Of a stretch of DNA of 64,000 nt, positions 7,507-24,426 are shown one piece after another (position 1 is the first letter of the stretch; each line of letters starts with the position of its first letter). Position numbers and translations under genes: made by a program. Source of the stretch: Lysobacter sp. Root494 (GTDB lineage: Bacteria > Pseudomonadota > Gammaproteobacteria > Xanthomonadales > Xanthomonadaceae); assembly GCF_001427225.1 (NCBI RefSeq), contig NZ_LMFH01000005.1, forward strand, positions 1,105,325 through 1,169,324, read 5' to 3'. The notes beneath the pieces are model-generated. The model did not search any database, had not been told where the DNA came from, and saw nothing but the letters and a program-made list of their open reading frames with translations.

Positions 7507-10500
7507 TTATTTCCCAGGCTGCTTCACTGTCAGCGTAGCCGGACTGGCCTTGCCGACGCCGCGCAGGTCCGGCCGGTACATGTCTTCGACCAGTGACGGC
7601 GGCACGGTGTACGTACCGGGCGTTACAGCGCGAACCAGATAGAACAGCCGCGCAGTGTCATAGGTGCTGAGCTTGAGCGCGGCAACGTAGCGATCGTCGC
7701 GATACTCCTCGTGGCGTACCTCGGCAGCTTCATCGCGATCGGCGATCTCGATGCCGTCGACGACCACGCCGGCCCATTGCTTGGCATCGCCCAGATTGAA
7801 GTTCTCGATCTCCAGGCCCGCTGGCAGCAGGTCCGTCACCAACGCATCGGGCATGTTCACGCTGCTCTTGACGGTGAGCTGCACGATCAGGCTGTCACCC
7901 TCTTCCAGGGTGCCGCCACTCCATTCGGTGCCATCAGTGTTGTAGTACTTGCGCGCTATCGAAACCGTGCTCGAATCCGGCTCCGGCGCACTGCGCGGTA
8001 CACCGACGGCTTCGAGACTTACGAACAGCGGCGGCTCGCCTTTTGGAGCGAAGCTGACGCCGCGCGACAAGGCGTCCTGGTCGAAGACGCGGCCGGTGAT
8101 GCGGGTCGATGCAACCTCGGACGATTCCGCGCCCACCTTCCACTGGCCCGACAGGGTCTTGGCCTGGTCGGCCATCAGGGCCTTGCCCAGCCGCGCAAGC
8201 GCCACCTGTTCCTGCGTGCTCAGCCAGAACCAGCGTTCCTTGCGCCGCGCATCCAGCTCGCGGCCCAGCGCCACCACGCGCGTGTCGTACTCAGGCTTGG
8301 CGTAACCGCGCTCATGCAGCAGCGCGATCATCAGTGCGTCGTCGCGCAGTCGCGTTCCGTAATCGGCGAGGTAGACCGGGCGGCTCTTCGAGTCCATTGC
8401 GAAGCCGGCAGCGATCGCCTTCGCACCGCGCGCCTTGTCGCCCTGCAGCGACAACGCCAGCCCCAGGTGCACCAGCGGCAACCCCGTCATGCTCTGCTTG
8501 CGGCTGTTGTCGTACAGCGCACGCAGCGTGCCGAGAGGAGCCCGGTTCACGCGTGCAAGCACGTAGCCCGCATGCGCCTGGTACGCGAACTTGAGGTGGT
8601 CGCGATTGTCGTAGCCGTAGAACGGCGTCCCACCGGCGAGCAGGTCCTCGTTGAGCGCCTTCAATGCCTTCTGCAGCATGTTCTCGGGCACCGCGAAGCC
8701 CCCTTCGCGCGCATCGAGGAGGAACTCGACGATGTACGGCGTCAGCGACTGGTTGATGTAGTCGCCATCGCCCCACATCGAGAAGTGGCCCGATGTCACC
8801 TGCATCGCCGCGAGGCGGCCGAAGGCGCCTTCCATGCGTTCGCGACGTTGCTTCGCATTGAGACCGTCCACGCCGAGCATCTTCGCCGTCGCTTCGTCGA
8901 GTTCGAGCGCGGCGTAGCCCTTGCTCGTGGTCTGCTCCGCGCAGCCGTACGGGTACTTCAACGCGTCTTCAAGTGCAGCGGCGAACGGGATCGGCGGCAA
9001 CGCACTCACGACCATGCGCGCCTTGACCGACCCCGGCATCAGACCTTCGGTGAGATCCGTGCCGAGCGATACCGCAGCCAGATCATTGATCACTCGCGTG
9101 CGTGAACGGGTCACCTGCGACCAGGCCGGCCGCACCGGGACGTCGTACTTGCGGTCCACGTTGAAGTCGTTGCCTTCCACCCGCACACGGACCTGCGCCG
9201 TGGAATATCCCTCGCGCGCGACCAGTGGGAACGTATAGGTGGTCTTGCCGTCGACACCCAGCTTCGCGGTTCGCGCCGCATCGGCAAGCGACAACGGACC
9301 GATGCCGTCCAGCCTTACCTTGAACTCGCCCGCCTTGCCGGTGAAGTTCTGCACGTCGAGAGTCACGCTGCTGCGATCGCCTGGCGCGAGCACGCGCGGG
9401 AGGCTGGCTTCGGCCAGTACCGGTGCGCGTACGACGGTTTCCTTGTCCTTGCTGCCGTAGCGATTGCCCGAATACACCACCGCCGACACGCGCAATGTTC
9501 CGTTGAAATCGGGCACCGGCAGGCTGAGCTGGGCCAGACCTTTCGCATCGAGCTTCACCGGGCCGCTGAACAGATCCACGGTCTGCACATGCGCGGTGGG
9601 ACGACGCGCCTGCGGCAAAGCCAGCGGCGCCATGTCGCCGCCGAAACGGATCTTCGCGGTTCCGCCTTCGAAGCTCTCGATCACCCTGCCGTAGACGTCG
9701 TAGGCATCCACGCCAAGGCGGCGTTGGGCGAAGAAGTGTTTCGCCGCATCGGGCACCGGGAAGCGCGTGATGTTGAGGATGCCGACATCGACCGCGGAGA
9801 CTGTGACGAACGCCTGCTCACCTGCGAGCTGCGGCACACTCACCGTCACCGGAAGATCCCGTTCCGGACGCATCTGCTTCGGCACCGCGAGACCCACGGC
9901 AACCCTGCGGTCGCGGCGATCCATCGGCACGTAGGCCACACCGACGGCGCGCGCCGGCGTGATCCTGTCTTCCGCGGTACCGCCGCGGAAAACGAGCGCG
10001 GTGACGTATACGTCGTGGCGCTCCCAATCCTTGGTGACTGGAATTTCGAAGGTCTTGCCGGCCTTCGCTTCGATGTCCTGCACGTAGATCATGTGGTCGC
10101 TTTCGACCATCAGCAGGCCACGGCCTTCGTGCGGCGGCGTGAGTGTCACCTTGAGCACGTCGCCCGCCTTGTACGCGGTCTTGTCCAGCGCGAGCTTGAC
10201 CTTGTCGGGACGGGCGTCGAGGCCGCGGTTCTCGTCGCTCCAGCTCCAGCCGGCCTTGAAGGGATAGCGCGTGGTGAGTTTCGTCGCAGGGTCGTACACA
10301 TCGAGCCGGTACTCGCCCCACTCGACCGGAAAATCGATCTTCACCGGCGAAGTTCCCGCGTCAACCGTGCGCGTATTGATGTCTTCGTAGCGACGGGTGA
10401 AGTCGTAATCCCAGCTGTCGTCGTGCCAGTTCCAGTGATAGTCGCGGTGCTCGCGCACCAGCGTGACCCGCAGCGCCTTGCCGGGACGCGGCTGGCCGTC

Positions 10501-12492
10501 GCTGCCGAAGCGCCCCACTTCGAATGCGGCGTTCGCGTTCGCGTCCGAACCTTCCTTGTCGTCGAACAGCGGGCGCACGCCGACCAGCGCATCGGCGGGC
10601 CAGAGCACGCGCTTGAGGCTGCGATTGACGCTGCGTCCACCGGTTTCGAAGACGCTGCCCGTCACCATCGCCGCGATGGCGCTGACCGGCTTGGCCTCGG
10701 CGGGCAATGCGATGTCCTGTTGCAGCTTGCCGTTGGCATCGAGCGAGGTATCGATGACGTCCTTCGCTTCCTTCGGCAGCTGCAGCGTGGGATCGCCGAA
10801 GAACCAACCCGGTAACTGTTCGAGCGGATGCTGTTCGACGGCTACCGTCAGTTTCGCGGTGAAGCGGTTGGAGGCTGCCGGCGCGCCGTAGAGATAGGCG
10901 CCTGTCGCCTGCAATCGCAGCGGCTCACCCGGGCGGATGACAGGCTGCGCGGTGAGATCGAGCTTCATCCGCTCGGGCAGGAATTCCTCGACGCGCAGCG
11001 CCATGCCTTGCACGGCGTCCTTGCTCGCCGGATCGGTGCGGAACTCGACGCGCCAGCGACCCGTTGCCGCGTCGACTGGAATCACCTGGGTATGGCGCAC
11101 GTAACCTTGTGCATCCGGCTGCAACTTCGTTTCAAGGAACGTCTTGCCGTCCGGCTGCACGTAACGCACGAAAACAGGCTGCAGCGCCTTGCCCTTGGCG
11201 GCGACAGGCTGGCCATCCTGGTCGCGCAGCAGCGCGGAGATGCGCACGGTTTCGCCGGGACGGTACAGGTCGCGACCGGACCAGGCGAAGACGTCGAACC
11301 AGGCCTGCTCGCGACCGGCCACGGCGAATTCCGACAGATCCAGTGCGGGCTGGTTGAACGGCAGCATCGACACGTCGCTGCCGCGTTGCGCGATCAACAC
11401 GTGCGCGGCATCGATCCTGTAATCGAGCATCGCGTTGCCGTTGCGGTCGGTCGCCGATTTCATGACCGGCTCGCCTTCGGCGTTGAGCACCTTCAGCTCC
11501 ACCCCGGCGATCGCACTGCCCGTTTCCAGTGATGCGGCGTGGACGAACAACTTGTCCTTGTAGGCGCGCGCATGCAGGCCGAGGTCGCTCACGGTGAAGA
11601 AGGCGGTGTCGAATTCTTCCTTGAACGTGCCGGTTCGTTTCATCACGGCGAAGTACAGGCCGGGTTCCTGCAGTTCCTCGATGTCCTGCAATGGCAAGTA
11701 GGTCAGCACGCGTTCGTTCTTCTTGCCGCCGAGCACGAAGCGGTTGACGTACACGGGTTCGGCGAGCTTCGACAGCGGCGTGCGGCTGTGTTCGGTACCG
11801 CCGTCGTCGTCCCAGGAATATTCGCGCTCGAGATCCCAGCTGCTGCGTCGTCCGCCGCGCTGGAATTCGGCGAAGAACTTCGGCAGTTCTTTCTCCTTGA
11901 TGCGCAGGAACTCGACGTCCACTTCCGTCACGTTCACCGAAACCACCGGCAACCCACGGCTCTCGCGCGCGGGAAGCACGCTGCCCTGCGAGGCGAAACC
12001 GACGACGGGTTCGAGCGGGCCGGTGTAGACGGTGCGCTTTTCTTCCTTGCCGAGGCGATTGCCATCCGCGGCGGTCAGGCCCGCCCTGAGGGTGACCACG
12101 TATTCCTTGCTCGCTTCCACGTGCGGGAAGCGCAGCACCTTGGCTTCGTCATCGCCGTCGTCGTCGAGAACCCAGCTGCCCTTGACGGGCGCGCCGTCCT
12201 TGTCGGTAACGGCAATCAGTGCATCGAATTCCTGGGTGCCGACCAGCGGACGGCTGAATTCCAGCGCGATGGCGAGCTCGTCGCCGTTCTGGTCGGGATA
12301 CGCGGCAACGAGGCCGAATCCCTCCACCGCTTCGCGCTTGGCGGCGATCTTCTCGCCGGTGACTTCGGGCAATTGTCCGTCGGCGTCACGCCTGCAGCCT
12401 CCCAGCGCCAGGCTTGCCAGGATCAGCACAAAAACCAACCCGCACGACAGGCGGGCCGGAACGATTCCCTCCGGATACTGCAGGCGCTTCAT
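7507..12492 (-). CDS. yfaS: Bacterial alpha-2-macroglobulin lipoprotein (YfaS type)
   Basis: This 1661-residue protein has a lipoprotein signal peptide whose lipobox LALGGC ends about residue 33. It continues through MG-type beta-sandwich repeats into a thioester domain. The thioester motif C1184-A-E-Q1187 (PYGCAEQTTSKG) is intact, so the protein should trap proteases covalently, as in E. coli ECAM. The C-terminal region resembles a receptor-binding-like MG domain. It is anchored in the envelope, probably the inner membrane given Arg-Arg after the lipid cysteine. It precedes pbpC on the same strand with a 76-bp gap. The shared context suggests protection of the periplasm when the outer membrane is breached while PBP1C repairs the wall. 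Confidence 0.95.
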   Translation of the reverse strand: MKRLQYPEGIVPARLSCGLVFVLILASLALGGCRRDADGQLPEVTGEKIAAKREAVEGFGLVAAYPDQNGDELAIALEFSRPLVGTQEFDALIAVTDKDGAPVKGSWVLDDDGDDEAKVLRFPHVEASKEYVVTLRAGLTAADGNRLGKEEKRTVYTGPLEPVVGFASQGSVLPARESRGLPVVSVNVTEVDVEFLRIKEKELPKFFAEFQRGGRRSSWDLEREYSWDDDGGTEHSRTPLSKLAEPVYVNRFVLGGKKNERVLTYLPLQDIEELQEPGLYFAVMKRTGTFKEEFDTAFFTVSDLGLHARAYKDKLFVHAASLETGSAIAGVELKVLNAEGEPVMKSATDRNGNAMLDYRIDAAHVLIAQRGSDVSMLPFNQPALDLSEFAVAGREQAWFDVFAWSGRDLYRPGETVRISALLRDQDGQPVAAKGKALQPVFVRYVQPDGKTFLETKLQPDAQGYVRHTQVIPVDAATGRWRVEFRTDPASKDAVQGMALRVEEFLPERMKLDLTAQPVIRPGEPLRLQATGAYLYGAPAASNRFTAKLTVAVEQHPLEQLPGWFFGDPTLQLPKEAKDVIDTSLDANGKLQQDIALPAEAKPVSAIAAMVTGSVFETGGRSVNRSLKRVLWPADALVGVRPLFDDKEGSDANANAAFEVGRFGSDGQPRPGKALRVTLVREHRDYHWNWHDDSWDYDFTRRYEDINTRTVDAGTSPVKIDFPVEWGEYRLDVYDPATKLTTRYPFKAGWSWSDENRGLDARPDKVKLALDKTAYKAGDVLKVTLTPPHEGRGLLMVESDHMIYVQDIEAKAGKTFEIPVTKDWERHDVYVTALVFRGGTAEDRITPARAVGVAYVPMDRRDRRVAVGLAVPKQMRPERDLPVTVSVPQLAGEQAFVTVSAVDVGILNITRFPVPDAAKHFFAQRRLGVDAYDVYGRVIESFEGGTAKIRFGGDMAPLALPQARRPTAHVQTVDLFSGPVKLDAKGLAQLSLPVPDFNGTLRVSAVVYSGNRYGSKDKETVVRAPVLAEASLPRVLAPGDRSSVTLDVQNFTGKAGEFKVRLDGIGPLSLADAARTAKLGVDGKTTYTFPLVAREGYSTAQVRVRVEGNDFNVDRKYDVPVRPAWSQVTRSRTRVINDLAAVSLGTDLTEGLMPGSVKARMVVSALPPIPFAAALEDALKYPYGCAEQTTSKGYAALELDEATAKMLGVDGLNAKQRRERMEGAFGRLAAMQVTSGHFSMWGDGDYINQSLTPYIVEFLLDAREGGFAVPENMLQKALKALNEDLLAGGTPFYGYDNRDHLKFAYQAHAGYVLARVNRAPLGTLRALYDNSRKQSMTGLPLVHLGLALSLQGDKARGAKAIAAGFAMDSKSRPVYLADYGTRLRDDALMIALLHERGYAKPEYDTRVVALGRELDARRKERWFWLSTQEQVALARLGKALMADQAKTLSGQWKVGAESSEVASTRITGRVFDQDALSRGVSFAPKGEPPLFVSLEAVGVPRSAPEPDSSTVSIARKYYNTDGTEWSGGTLEEGDSLIVQLTVKSSVNMPDALVTDLLPAGLEIENFNLGDAKQWAGVVVDGIEIADRDEAAEVRHEEYRDDRYVAALKLSTYDTARLFYLVRAVTPGTYTVPPSLVEDMYRPDLRGVGKASPATLTVKQPGK

Positions 12493-12598
12493 GCGACTCT
12501 CCCCAAGTTTGCGGGCAAGCGTACGGCAGCGCGCAACGATGTGGGAGAGGTGTGGAATACGGTCCAGTGAACTGGCGTTTAGCTGGCGATGACCGGGC

Positions 12599-12633
12599 CC
12601 AAAAACAAAAACGCCGCCCTGAGGCGGCGTTTT
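12599..12633 (-). terminator. Intrinsic terminator of gyrA
   Basis: The stem ACGCCGCC/GGCGGCGT (12611-12618 with 12623-12630) has a CTGA loop. On the minus strand it is followed by a T-rich run (TTTTTGTTTTTGGG), a strong rho-independent terminator 20-50 bp past the gyrA stop codon. The gene beyond, the alpha-2-macroglobulin, must use its own promoter. Confidence 0.9.
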
Positions 12634-12651
12634 CGTGGAACGCAGTCCGGA

Positions 12652-15306
<2,655 letters not shown>

Positions 15307-15553
15307 TCGGGTTCCGTGTGCTTGCGTTGCGGTTGGTTCAAAACCGGCCCGTCGGGGCGAGGCAAAACGTGCCCGGAGCGGGCGTGTTTTGCGGCTCGCT
15401 CAGGGCGGCTTCAAAAGACGTGAAATCGTATCACAGAACCGGGGTTATAGACACCCGGATTTCCACGTGGAAACAAGTACTTACGGCGCTTTTTCGCGGT
15501 CGTTCCGAAACTATTGCAGCGCGCCCGGTCACGGGTCCGCACAAGACGCCCGA

Positions 15554-16612
15554 TCAGCTGCCGAAAGCCGCCTTCATGGCGGCCACGTCCGGGCGCTCGA
15601 TGACACCTTTTTCGGTCACGATCGCATCGATCAGCTCGTGCGGCGTCACGTCGAAAACCGGGTTCCAGGCGTCGATGTCGTGCGCGGCCGTGCGCACGCC
15701 GCCGATGGCGAACATCTCGCAGGGGTCGCGCTCCTCGATGTGGATGTCGGCGCCGGTGGGCGTGTCCATGTCGACGGTCGAAGACGGCGCGGCCACCATG
15801 AACTTCACCCCGTGGTGGCGCGCGGCGATGGCGAGCTGGTAGGTGCCGATCTTGTTGGCGGTGTCGCCATTGGCGCAGATGCGATCGGCGCCCACGACGA
15901 CCCAGCGCACGGCGCCGGTCTTCATCAGGTGCGACGCCGCGGAGTCGGCGATCAGGGTGGGCTGGATCCCGTCCTGCTGCAGCTCCCACACGGTCAGGCG
16001 CGCGCCCTGCAGCCACGGCCGGGTTTCGCCGGCGTAGACCTTGCCGATGCGGCCCTGCGCGACGCCGGCACGAATGACGCCCAGCGCGGTGCCGAAGCCG
16101 GCGGTAGCCAGCGAGCCCGTGTTGCAGTGGGTCAGCACGCCGCTTTCGGGTTCGATCAACGCGGCACCGAGCGCGCCCATGCGGCGGTTGGCGGCGAGGT
16201 CCTCGTCGGCGATGGCCTGTGCTTCCCGCTCCATTACCTCGCGCCAGTCAGGACCGGCTGCGCCCAACACCCGACGCATGCGTGCCAGCGCCCAGGCGAG
16301 ATTCACGGCGGTCGGACGCGCGTCGTTGAGGCGCTGCATCGCGGGTTCGAGCTTGTGCACGGCTTCGGCGCCGTCGACAGCTTCGATGGTCCGGTCCGCG
16401 AGCACTACGCCCCATGCGGCAGCGATGCCGATGGCGGGCGCGCCGCGCACGGTCAGCGAGTGGATCGCCGCTGCGACTTCATCGCTGGTAACGCAGCGCA
16501 CGTATTCGACATCGAAGGGCAGCTTGCGCTGGTCGAGCAGTTCGAGTGCATCGCCGGTCCAGCGGATCGGACGGATGCGGTCGTAGCGGTCGAAGTCGAA
16601 GGTGTCGGTCAT
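15554..16612 (-). CDS. mtnA: S-methyl-5-thioribose-1-phosphate isomerase
   Basis: This 352-residue aldose-ketose isomerase of the eIF2B-like family carries the catalytic cysteine in [19 protein letters not shown] and the catalytic aspartate in [18 protein letters not shown]. The N-terminal [15 protein letters not shown] is also a family hallmark. It converts methylthioribose-1-phosphate to methylthioribulose-1-phosphate in the methionine salvage pathway. The other mtn genes are not beside it, but a methionine-aminotransferase-like gene (48875-50023), which could perform the last salvage step, is in the window. It is followed by gyrA. Confidence 0.95.
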   Translation of the reverse strand: MTDTFDFDRYDRIRPIRWTGDALELLDQRKLPFDVEYVRCVTSDEVAAAIHSLTVRGAPAIGIAAAWGVVLADRTIEAVDGAEAVHKLEPAMQRLNDARPTAVNLAWALARMRRVLGAAGPDWREVMEREAQAIADEDLAANRRMGALGAALIEPESGVLTHCNTGSLATAGFGTALGVIRAGVAQGRIGKVYAGETRPWLQGARLTVWELQQDGIQPTLIADSAASHLMKTGAVRWVVVGADRICANGDTANKIGTYQLAIAARHHGVKFMVAAPSSTVDMDTPTGADIHIEERDPCEMFAIGGVRTAAHDIDAWNPVFDVTPHELIDAIVTEKGVIERPDVAAMKAAFGS

Positions 16613-16732
16613 GGCGCGATTCTAACGGAGCGTGATTGCGATCACGACCGACCGGCCCGTAGTGCCGAGCTTGCCGGCACGTCTTTGGCCATCACGGCTG
16701 CAGCAGCGTGCCGCGCATGGCTCGGCACCAAT

Positions 16733-20046
<3,314 letters not shown>

Positions 20047-20092
20047 AAGCAACACCAACAGGCGCGGCATCGGCCGCGGACCCGCGAGAGAG

Positions 20093-20848
20093 TTACCAGC
20101 GACCCGGCTTCATCAACGGCGGCGCTTCACGCTGGCGGTCGTAGGCACGCAGCTCATCGCGGATGTGCGCGATGCGCTGGCGCCCGAGCGCGTTACGCGA
20201 CTCGTCCAGCACCACGCCGTCGAGCAGTTCCGCCATGCGCTGCGCAGTCGGCAGCATGGTTTCCCAGGCATCCAGCGCCGCGACCGGTGCGGGCAGCGTC
20301 AGGAAGAACGCGATCGCCGGCGTTTCCATCGACTGGATGCTGGCCATGTCGAAGCTGCCGGGCTTCATGATGTTGGCGACGCTGAAGACCGGGCCGCGTT
20401 CGGGATGGTTGTCGACGAGGCGATGGAACACGCCCATGTGGCCGTAGGACAGACCTGTCTTTTCGGCCGCCACCACGATGTCCGGGCCATGCAGCTTCGC
20501 GCCTGCGCGAGCGGCCAGATACAGCGTGACGATCTTGTCGAACGACTCGTCGTTGCGTTTGCCCAGGTCGCTGCTCACGGCGGAAGAGGACGTTGCACCT
20601 GCTTCGGCCGCGTCGAGCGCGAGTTCCGGCTGGCTGGCGCGCTCGTCGTAGTTGTCGATGAGGTCATCGTTGCCCGTTGCCTGTCCGCTCAGCGTCGGCT
20701 CCGTGCGGATGAAACCGTCGGCCACGCTTTCGCGCGGCACCCGCTTGCCCTGCTCCTGCCTGCGCGGACGACCGAAGAAAACGATCGCGCCGATCAGGAT
20801 CAGGCCGGCGATCAGAATGCCGAGTCGCAGCAGGGTCACGTCGGACAT
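20093..20848 (-). CDS. zipA: Cell division protein ZipA
   Basis: This 251-residue protein has one N-terminal transmembrane helix at about residues 7-25 followed by a basic cluster (GRPRRQEQGKR). A variable acidic linker of about 80 residues comes next, then the FtsZ-binding C-terminal domain (about 105-245, with FHRLVDNHPERGPVFSVANIMKPGSFD). ZipA tethers the FtsZ ring to the inner membrane. The position between smc and ligA is the usual gammaproteobacterial arrangement and supports the call. It starts 74 bp after the smc stop. Confidence 0.93.
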   Translation of the reverse strand: MSDVTLLRLGILIAGLILIGAIVFFGRPRRQEQGKRVPRESVADGFIRTEPTLSGQATGNDDLIDNYDERASQPELALDAAEAGATSSSAVSSDLGKRNDESFDKIVTLYLAARAGAKLHGPDIVVAAEKTGLSYGHMGVFHRLVDNHPERGPVFSVANIMKPGSFDMASIQSMETPAIAFFLTLPAPVAALDAWETMLPTAQRMAELLDGVVLDESRNALGRQRIAHIRDELRAYDRQREAPPLMKPGRW

Positions 20849-20922
20849 CGTTTTCTCCTAACAGCAGGATGCGAGGGTAGCGATTCCGGTCCACGCATGG
20901 GAGCCGGAATCGCGAGCCGTTC

Positions 20923-23900
20923 TCAGGCCGCGCCCGCCAGGCGGGTGGCTTCGGCCAGGTCCACGGAGACCAGGCGGCTGACGCCCGGCTCGCGCATGGT
21001 CACGCCCGAGAGCTGCTGCGCGGCTTCCATCGTCGCCTTGTTGTGGGTCACGAACAGGAACTGTACGTGCTCGCTCATCTCGCTGACCATCGCGGTGAAG
21101 CGGCCGACGTTGGCTTCGTCGAGCGGTGCGTCCACTTCGTCCAGCAGGCAGAACGGCGCGGGATTCAGGCGGAAGATCGCGAACACCAGCGCCACCGCCG
21201 TCATCGCCTTCTCGCCGCCCGAGAGCAGCGAGATGTTCGACACGCGCTTGCCTGGCGGGCGCGCCATGATCGCGACGCCAGTGTCGAGCAGGTCTTCGCC
21301 GGTGAGTTCGAGGTAGGCGTGGCCGCCGCCGAACAGGCGCGGATAGAGCTCCTGCACGCCCGAGTTCACGCGGTCGAAGGTGTCCTTGAAACGGCCGCGG
21401 GTCTCGCGGTCGATCTTGCGGATCGCTTCTTCCAGGGTTTCCAGCGCGGTGGTGAGGTCGGTGTCCTGCGCGTCGAGGTATTCCTTGCGCTGCGCGGCTT
21501 CGGCGTGTTCCTGGATCGCGGCAAGATTGACGGGCTCCAGGCGGCGCAGCTTGCCGTCCAGGTCGTTGACGATGCGTTCCCACGCCGAGGCGTCGGCATC
21601 GTCGGCAAGCGTGTTGACGACGTCCTCGATCACGAAGCCGGCTTCGACGATCGCCGCGCTCAACGTTTCGGACTTCATCACCAGCGCCTGCTGTTCGAGG
21701 CGGCGCTGGCCGATCGCTTCGCGCTGGGAAATGGCCTGCTCGTCGCGCGTGTGGCGGGTCTGTTCGAACTGGCGCAGTTCATTGTCGATGCCGTCGAGCG
21801 CGGTGCGCGCGGCGGTGAGGTTCTGTTCGACGGTGACGCGCTGCTCCAGTGCAACCTGGCGCTGCTGCTCCAGCGTGACCACGGGCTCGTCGCCGTCGGC
21901 GAGCTGGGTCGCGAGTTCGCCGAGGCGCGAATCGAGCTGGCCGCGCTGGCCGCCCATGCGCTCGAGTGCCTGCATCAGGCCGGCGATCTGGGCGCGCTGG
22001 GTTTCCACGCTGAGCAGGAGGGCCTGCGCCGCGTCGCGCGATTCACGGGCCATGGTACGGGCCTGCTCGCGGGCTTCGAACAGCGCGCGACGTTCGGCGT
22101 CCAGCGCGAGGCGTGCGTCCTCGAGTTCGGCCATGCGCATGACCGCCTCTTCCTGGCGGTTGCGCGCTTCGGACGCCTGTTCGCGCGAGCCATCCAGGGT
22201 GGAGGCCAGTTGCGCGAGTTCGGCGTCGATCTTTTCGATGCGGCCGCGGGCACTGTCGAGCCGACCCTGCTGGCTCTGTAGCTGGCCGGCCAGTTCGGAC
22301 ACGCCACGGTGCGCCATGTAGAGGGCGCGCTGCGCGTCTTCGCGGTGCTGTTCGGCGGCGAGCAGGCGGTCGCGCCACGTGGTGAGGTTGCGTTCGAGTT
22401 CGTGTTCGCGGTTCTGCAGCTCTTCGATCTGTGCGCGCAGCGTCTGGATCTCGCGCTCGCGCAGCAACGCGCCCTGCTTGGCGGCGCCCGAGCGCAGCAC
22501 GCGGACCCAACCGGCGCCGAGGCGCTCGCCGTTGCGGGTGATGACGGATTCGCCCTCCCCCAGTTGCGGCAGCATGGCGCGCGCGTCGGCCAAGGTTTCA
22601 GCGACGTGCAGTTTCGAAAGAATGCGACGGATCGCGATCGGCCCCTGCACCTTCGCGGCCAGCGAAGTGGGAGCAAAGGAAGCCGAATCATTCTGCGGAT
22701 CGACCAGCGACAGGCGTCCTTCACCGAGATCGCCGATCGCATCGACCAGCGCTTCCGGGGCTTCCACCAGCACGCCTTCGATCAGCTGGCCGAGCGCGCC
22801 TTCGACGGCGTTTTCCCAGCCGGCTTCGACGACCAGCTTCTCGCCGACGCGCGCAGCGTTATCGAGACCGCGTTGGCGCAGCCATTCGGTAGCGGCGCCC
22901 TGCTCCTGGCCGAGCGCGGCGTGCTGCAGGGTTTCCAGCGAAGACAGGCGGCCGCGCGCGGTCTGTGCCTGCTTGCGGACTTCGGCCAGCTCGGTCTGCG
23001 CGGCGCGCTGCTGGTCCTGCAGTTCGGTCAGCGAGTGCTTGCGGGTCTCGAGCTCGGTGGTGAGGGTGTCGAGCGATTCCTTCTGGGTGTCGTGCTGTTC
23101 CTGGATGCCGGCGAAGGCTTCCGCCAGCGCCGTCAGGTCGAGGCCCGCGCGTTCGGCAGTCAGCGCTTCGCGGCGGCGGTCGGCGTCGAGCGACTGGCGA
23201 TCGAGGTGTTCGATGCGGGTGCGTTCGACGTCGGCGGCGCGCGCGGCTTCCGACTGCGCGCGGGTGTGCGCGTCCCAGCGCTGCTGCCAGTCGTTGAGCT
23301 TCGCTTCGGCGTCGCGCAGGGCGTCCTGGCGGGCTTCGTCCTCGGCGCGCAGCTGTTCAAGGCGCGGTTCGGATTCTTCGATCGAGGCACGCAGCACATC
23401 CAGCTTCGACTGGTCGTTGCCGATGTGCGAAGCGATTTCGGCCAGCTGCGTCATCGCTTCGTCGCGTGCGCGCTGCAGGCGCGTAGCCATCTCGCGCTGG
23501 TGCTGGATCTGCTGTTCGATGCGGGCGAGCGTGCCGCCGACTTCGTAGCTCGCGGCCTGCGCCTTGTTGAGCGCTTCGGCGGCTTCCTCGCGGCGCACGC
23601 GGTTGGTTTCGATCTGGCGTTCGGCTTCGCGCTGCTCGGCGATGAGCTGTTGCAGGCGGGTTTCCTGTTGGCTCAGCTTCTCGCGCTGGGCCTGCAGTTT
23701 CTGTTCGAGGGCGCGGTACTCCAGCGCCTTCCATTCGGCGTCCTTGATCTTCCGCTCGGCCTGGATCGCCTGGTACTGCTCGGCCTGGCGGGCCTGGCGC
23801 TTGAGGTGTTCGAGCTGCTTGCCGACTTCCTCGCGCAGGTCGCGCAGGCGGTCGAGGTTCTCGCGGGTGTGGCGGATGCGGGTCTCGGTTTCCTTGCGCC

Positions 23901-24426
23901 GCTCCTTGTACTTGGAGATGCCGGCGGCCTCCTCGAGATAGACGCGCAGTTCCTCGGGCTTGGCCTCGATGACCTGCGAGATCATGCCCTGCTCGATGAT
24001 CGAGTAGCTGCGCGGGCCCAGGCCGGTGCCGAGGAAGAGATCGGTGATATCGCGACGGCGGCACTTGGCGCCGTTGAGGTAGTACTGGCTCTGGCCATCG
24101 CGGCTGACCACGCGCTTGACCGAGATCTCGTTGAAGGCCGCGAACTCGCCGGTGATGGTGTGGTCGGAGTTGTCGAAGATCAGTTCGACCTGCGCCTGCG
24201 ACACCGGCTTGCGCGCGGAGGAACCCGCGAAGATCACGTCGGTGAGCGAATCGCCGCGAAGCCGGCTCGCCGAGCTTTCGCCCATCACCCAGCGCACGGC
24301 GTCGATGATGTTGGACTTGCCGCAACCGTTGGGACCGACGACGCCGGTCATGTTGGTCGGCAGGTGCAGGGTGGTCGGGTCGACGAACGACTTGAAGCCG
24401 GAGAGCTTGATCGTGGAAAGACGCAT
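20923..24426 (-). CDS. smc: Chromosome partition protein Smc
   Basis: This 1167-residue SMC ATPase has an N-terminal Walker A (VGPNGCGKSNIIDAVRW, about residues 31-47). Two long coiled coils flank a hinge near residues 510-640, and the C-terminal head has the ABC signature LSGGEKAMTA and Walker B FCLLDEVDAPLDEANVG. With ScpA and ScpB, whose genes start 1.2 kb away on the other strand, it forms the condensin that organises and segregates the chromosome. An AT-rich stretch just upstream (about 24480-24535) is the likely promoter region. zipA follows on the same strand. Confidence 0.97.
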   Translation of the reverse strand: MRLSTIKLSGFKSFVDPTTLHLPTNMTGVVGPNGCGKSNIIDAVRWVMGESSASRLRGDSLTDVIFAGSSARKPVSQAQVELIFDNSDHTITGEFAAFNEISVKRVVSRDGQSQYYLNGAKCRRRDITDLFLGTGLGPRSYSIIEQGMISQVIEAKPEELRVYLEEAAGISKYKERRKETETRIRHTRENLDRLRDLREEVGKQLEHLKRQARQAEQYQAIQAERKIKDAEWKALEYRALEQKLQAQREKLSQQETRLQQLIAEQREAERQIETNRVRREEAAEALNKAQAASYEVGGTLARIEQQIQHQREMATRLQRARDEAMTQLAEIASHIGNDQSKLDVLRASIEESEPRLEQLRAEDEARQDALRDAEAKLNDWQQRWDAHTRAQSEAARAADVERTRIEHLDRQSLDADRRREALTAERAGLDLTALAEAFAGIQEQHDTQKESLDTLTTELETRKHSLTELQDQQRAAQTELAEVRKQAQTARGRLSSLETLQHAALGQEQGAATEWLRQRGLDNAARVGEKLVVEAGWENAVEGALGQLIEGVLVEAPEALVDAIGDLGEGRLSLVDPQNDSASFAPTSLAAKVQGPIAIRRILSKLHVAETLADARAMLPQLGEGESVITRNGERLGAGWVRVLRSGAAKQGALLREREIQTLRAQIEELQNREHELERNLTTWRDRLLAAEQHREDAQRALYMAHRGVSELAGQLQSQQGRLDSARGRIEKIDAELAQLASTLDGSREQASEARNRQEEAVMRMAELEDARLALDAERRALFEAREQARTMARESRDAAQALLLSVETQRAQIAGLMQALERMGGQRGQLDSRLGELATQLADGDEPVVTLEQQRQVALEQRVTVEQNLTAARTALDGIDNELRQFEQTRHTRDEQAISQREAIGQRRLEQQALVMKSETLSAAIVEAGFVIEDVVNTLADDADASAWERIVNDLDGKLRRLEPVNLAAIQEHAEAAQRKEYLDAQDTDLTTALETLEEAIRKIDRETRGRFKDTFDRVNSGVQELYPRLFGGGHAYLELTGEDLLDTGVAIMARPPGKRVSNISLLSGGEKAMTAVALVFAIFRLNPAPFCLLDEVDAPLDEANVGRFTAMVSEMSEHVQFLFVTHNKATMEAAQQLSGVTMREPGVSRLVSVDLAEATRLAGAA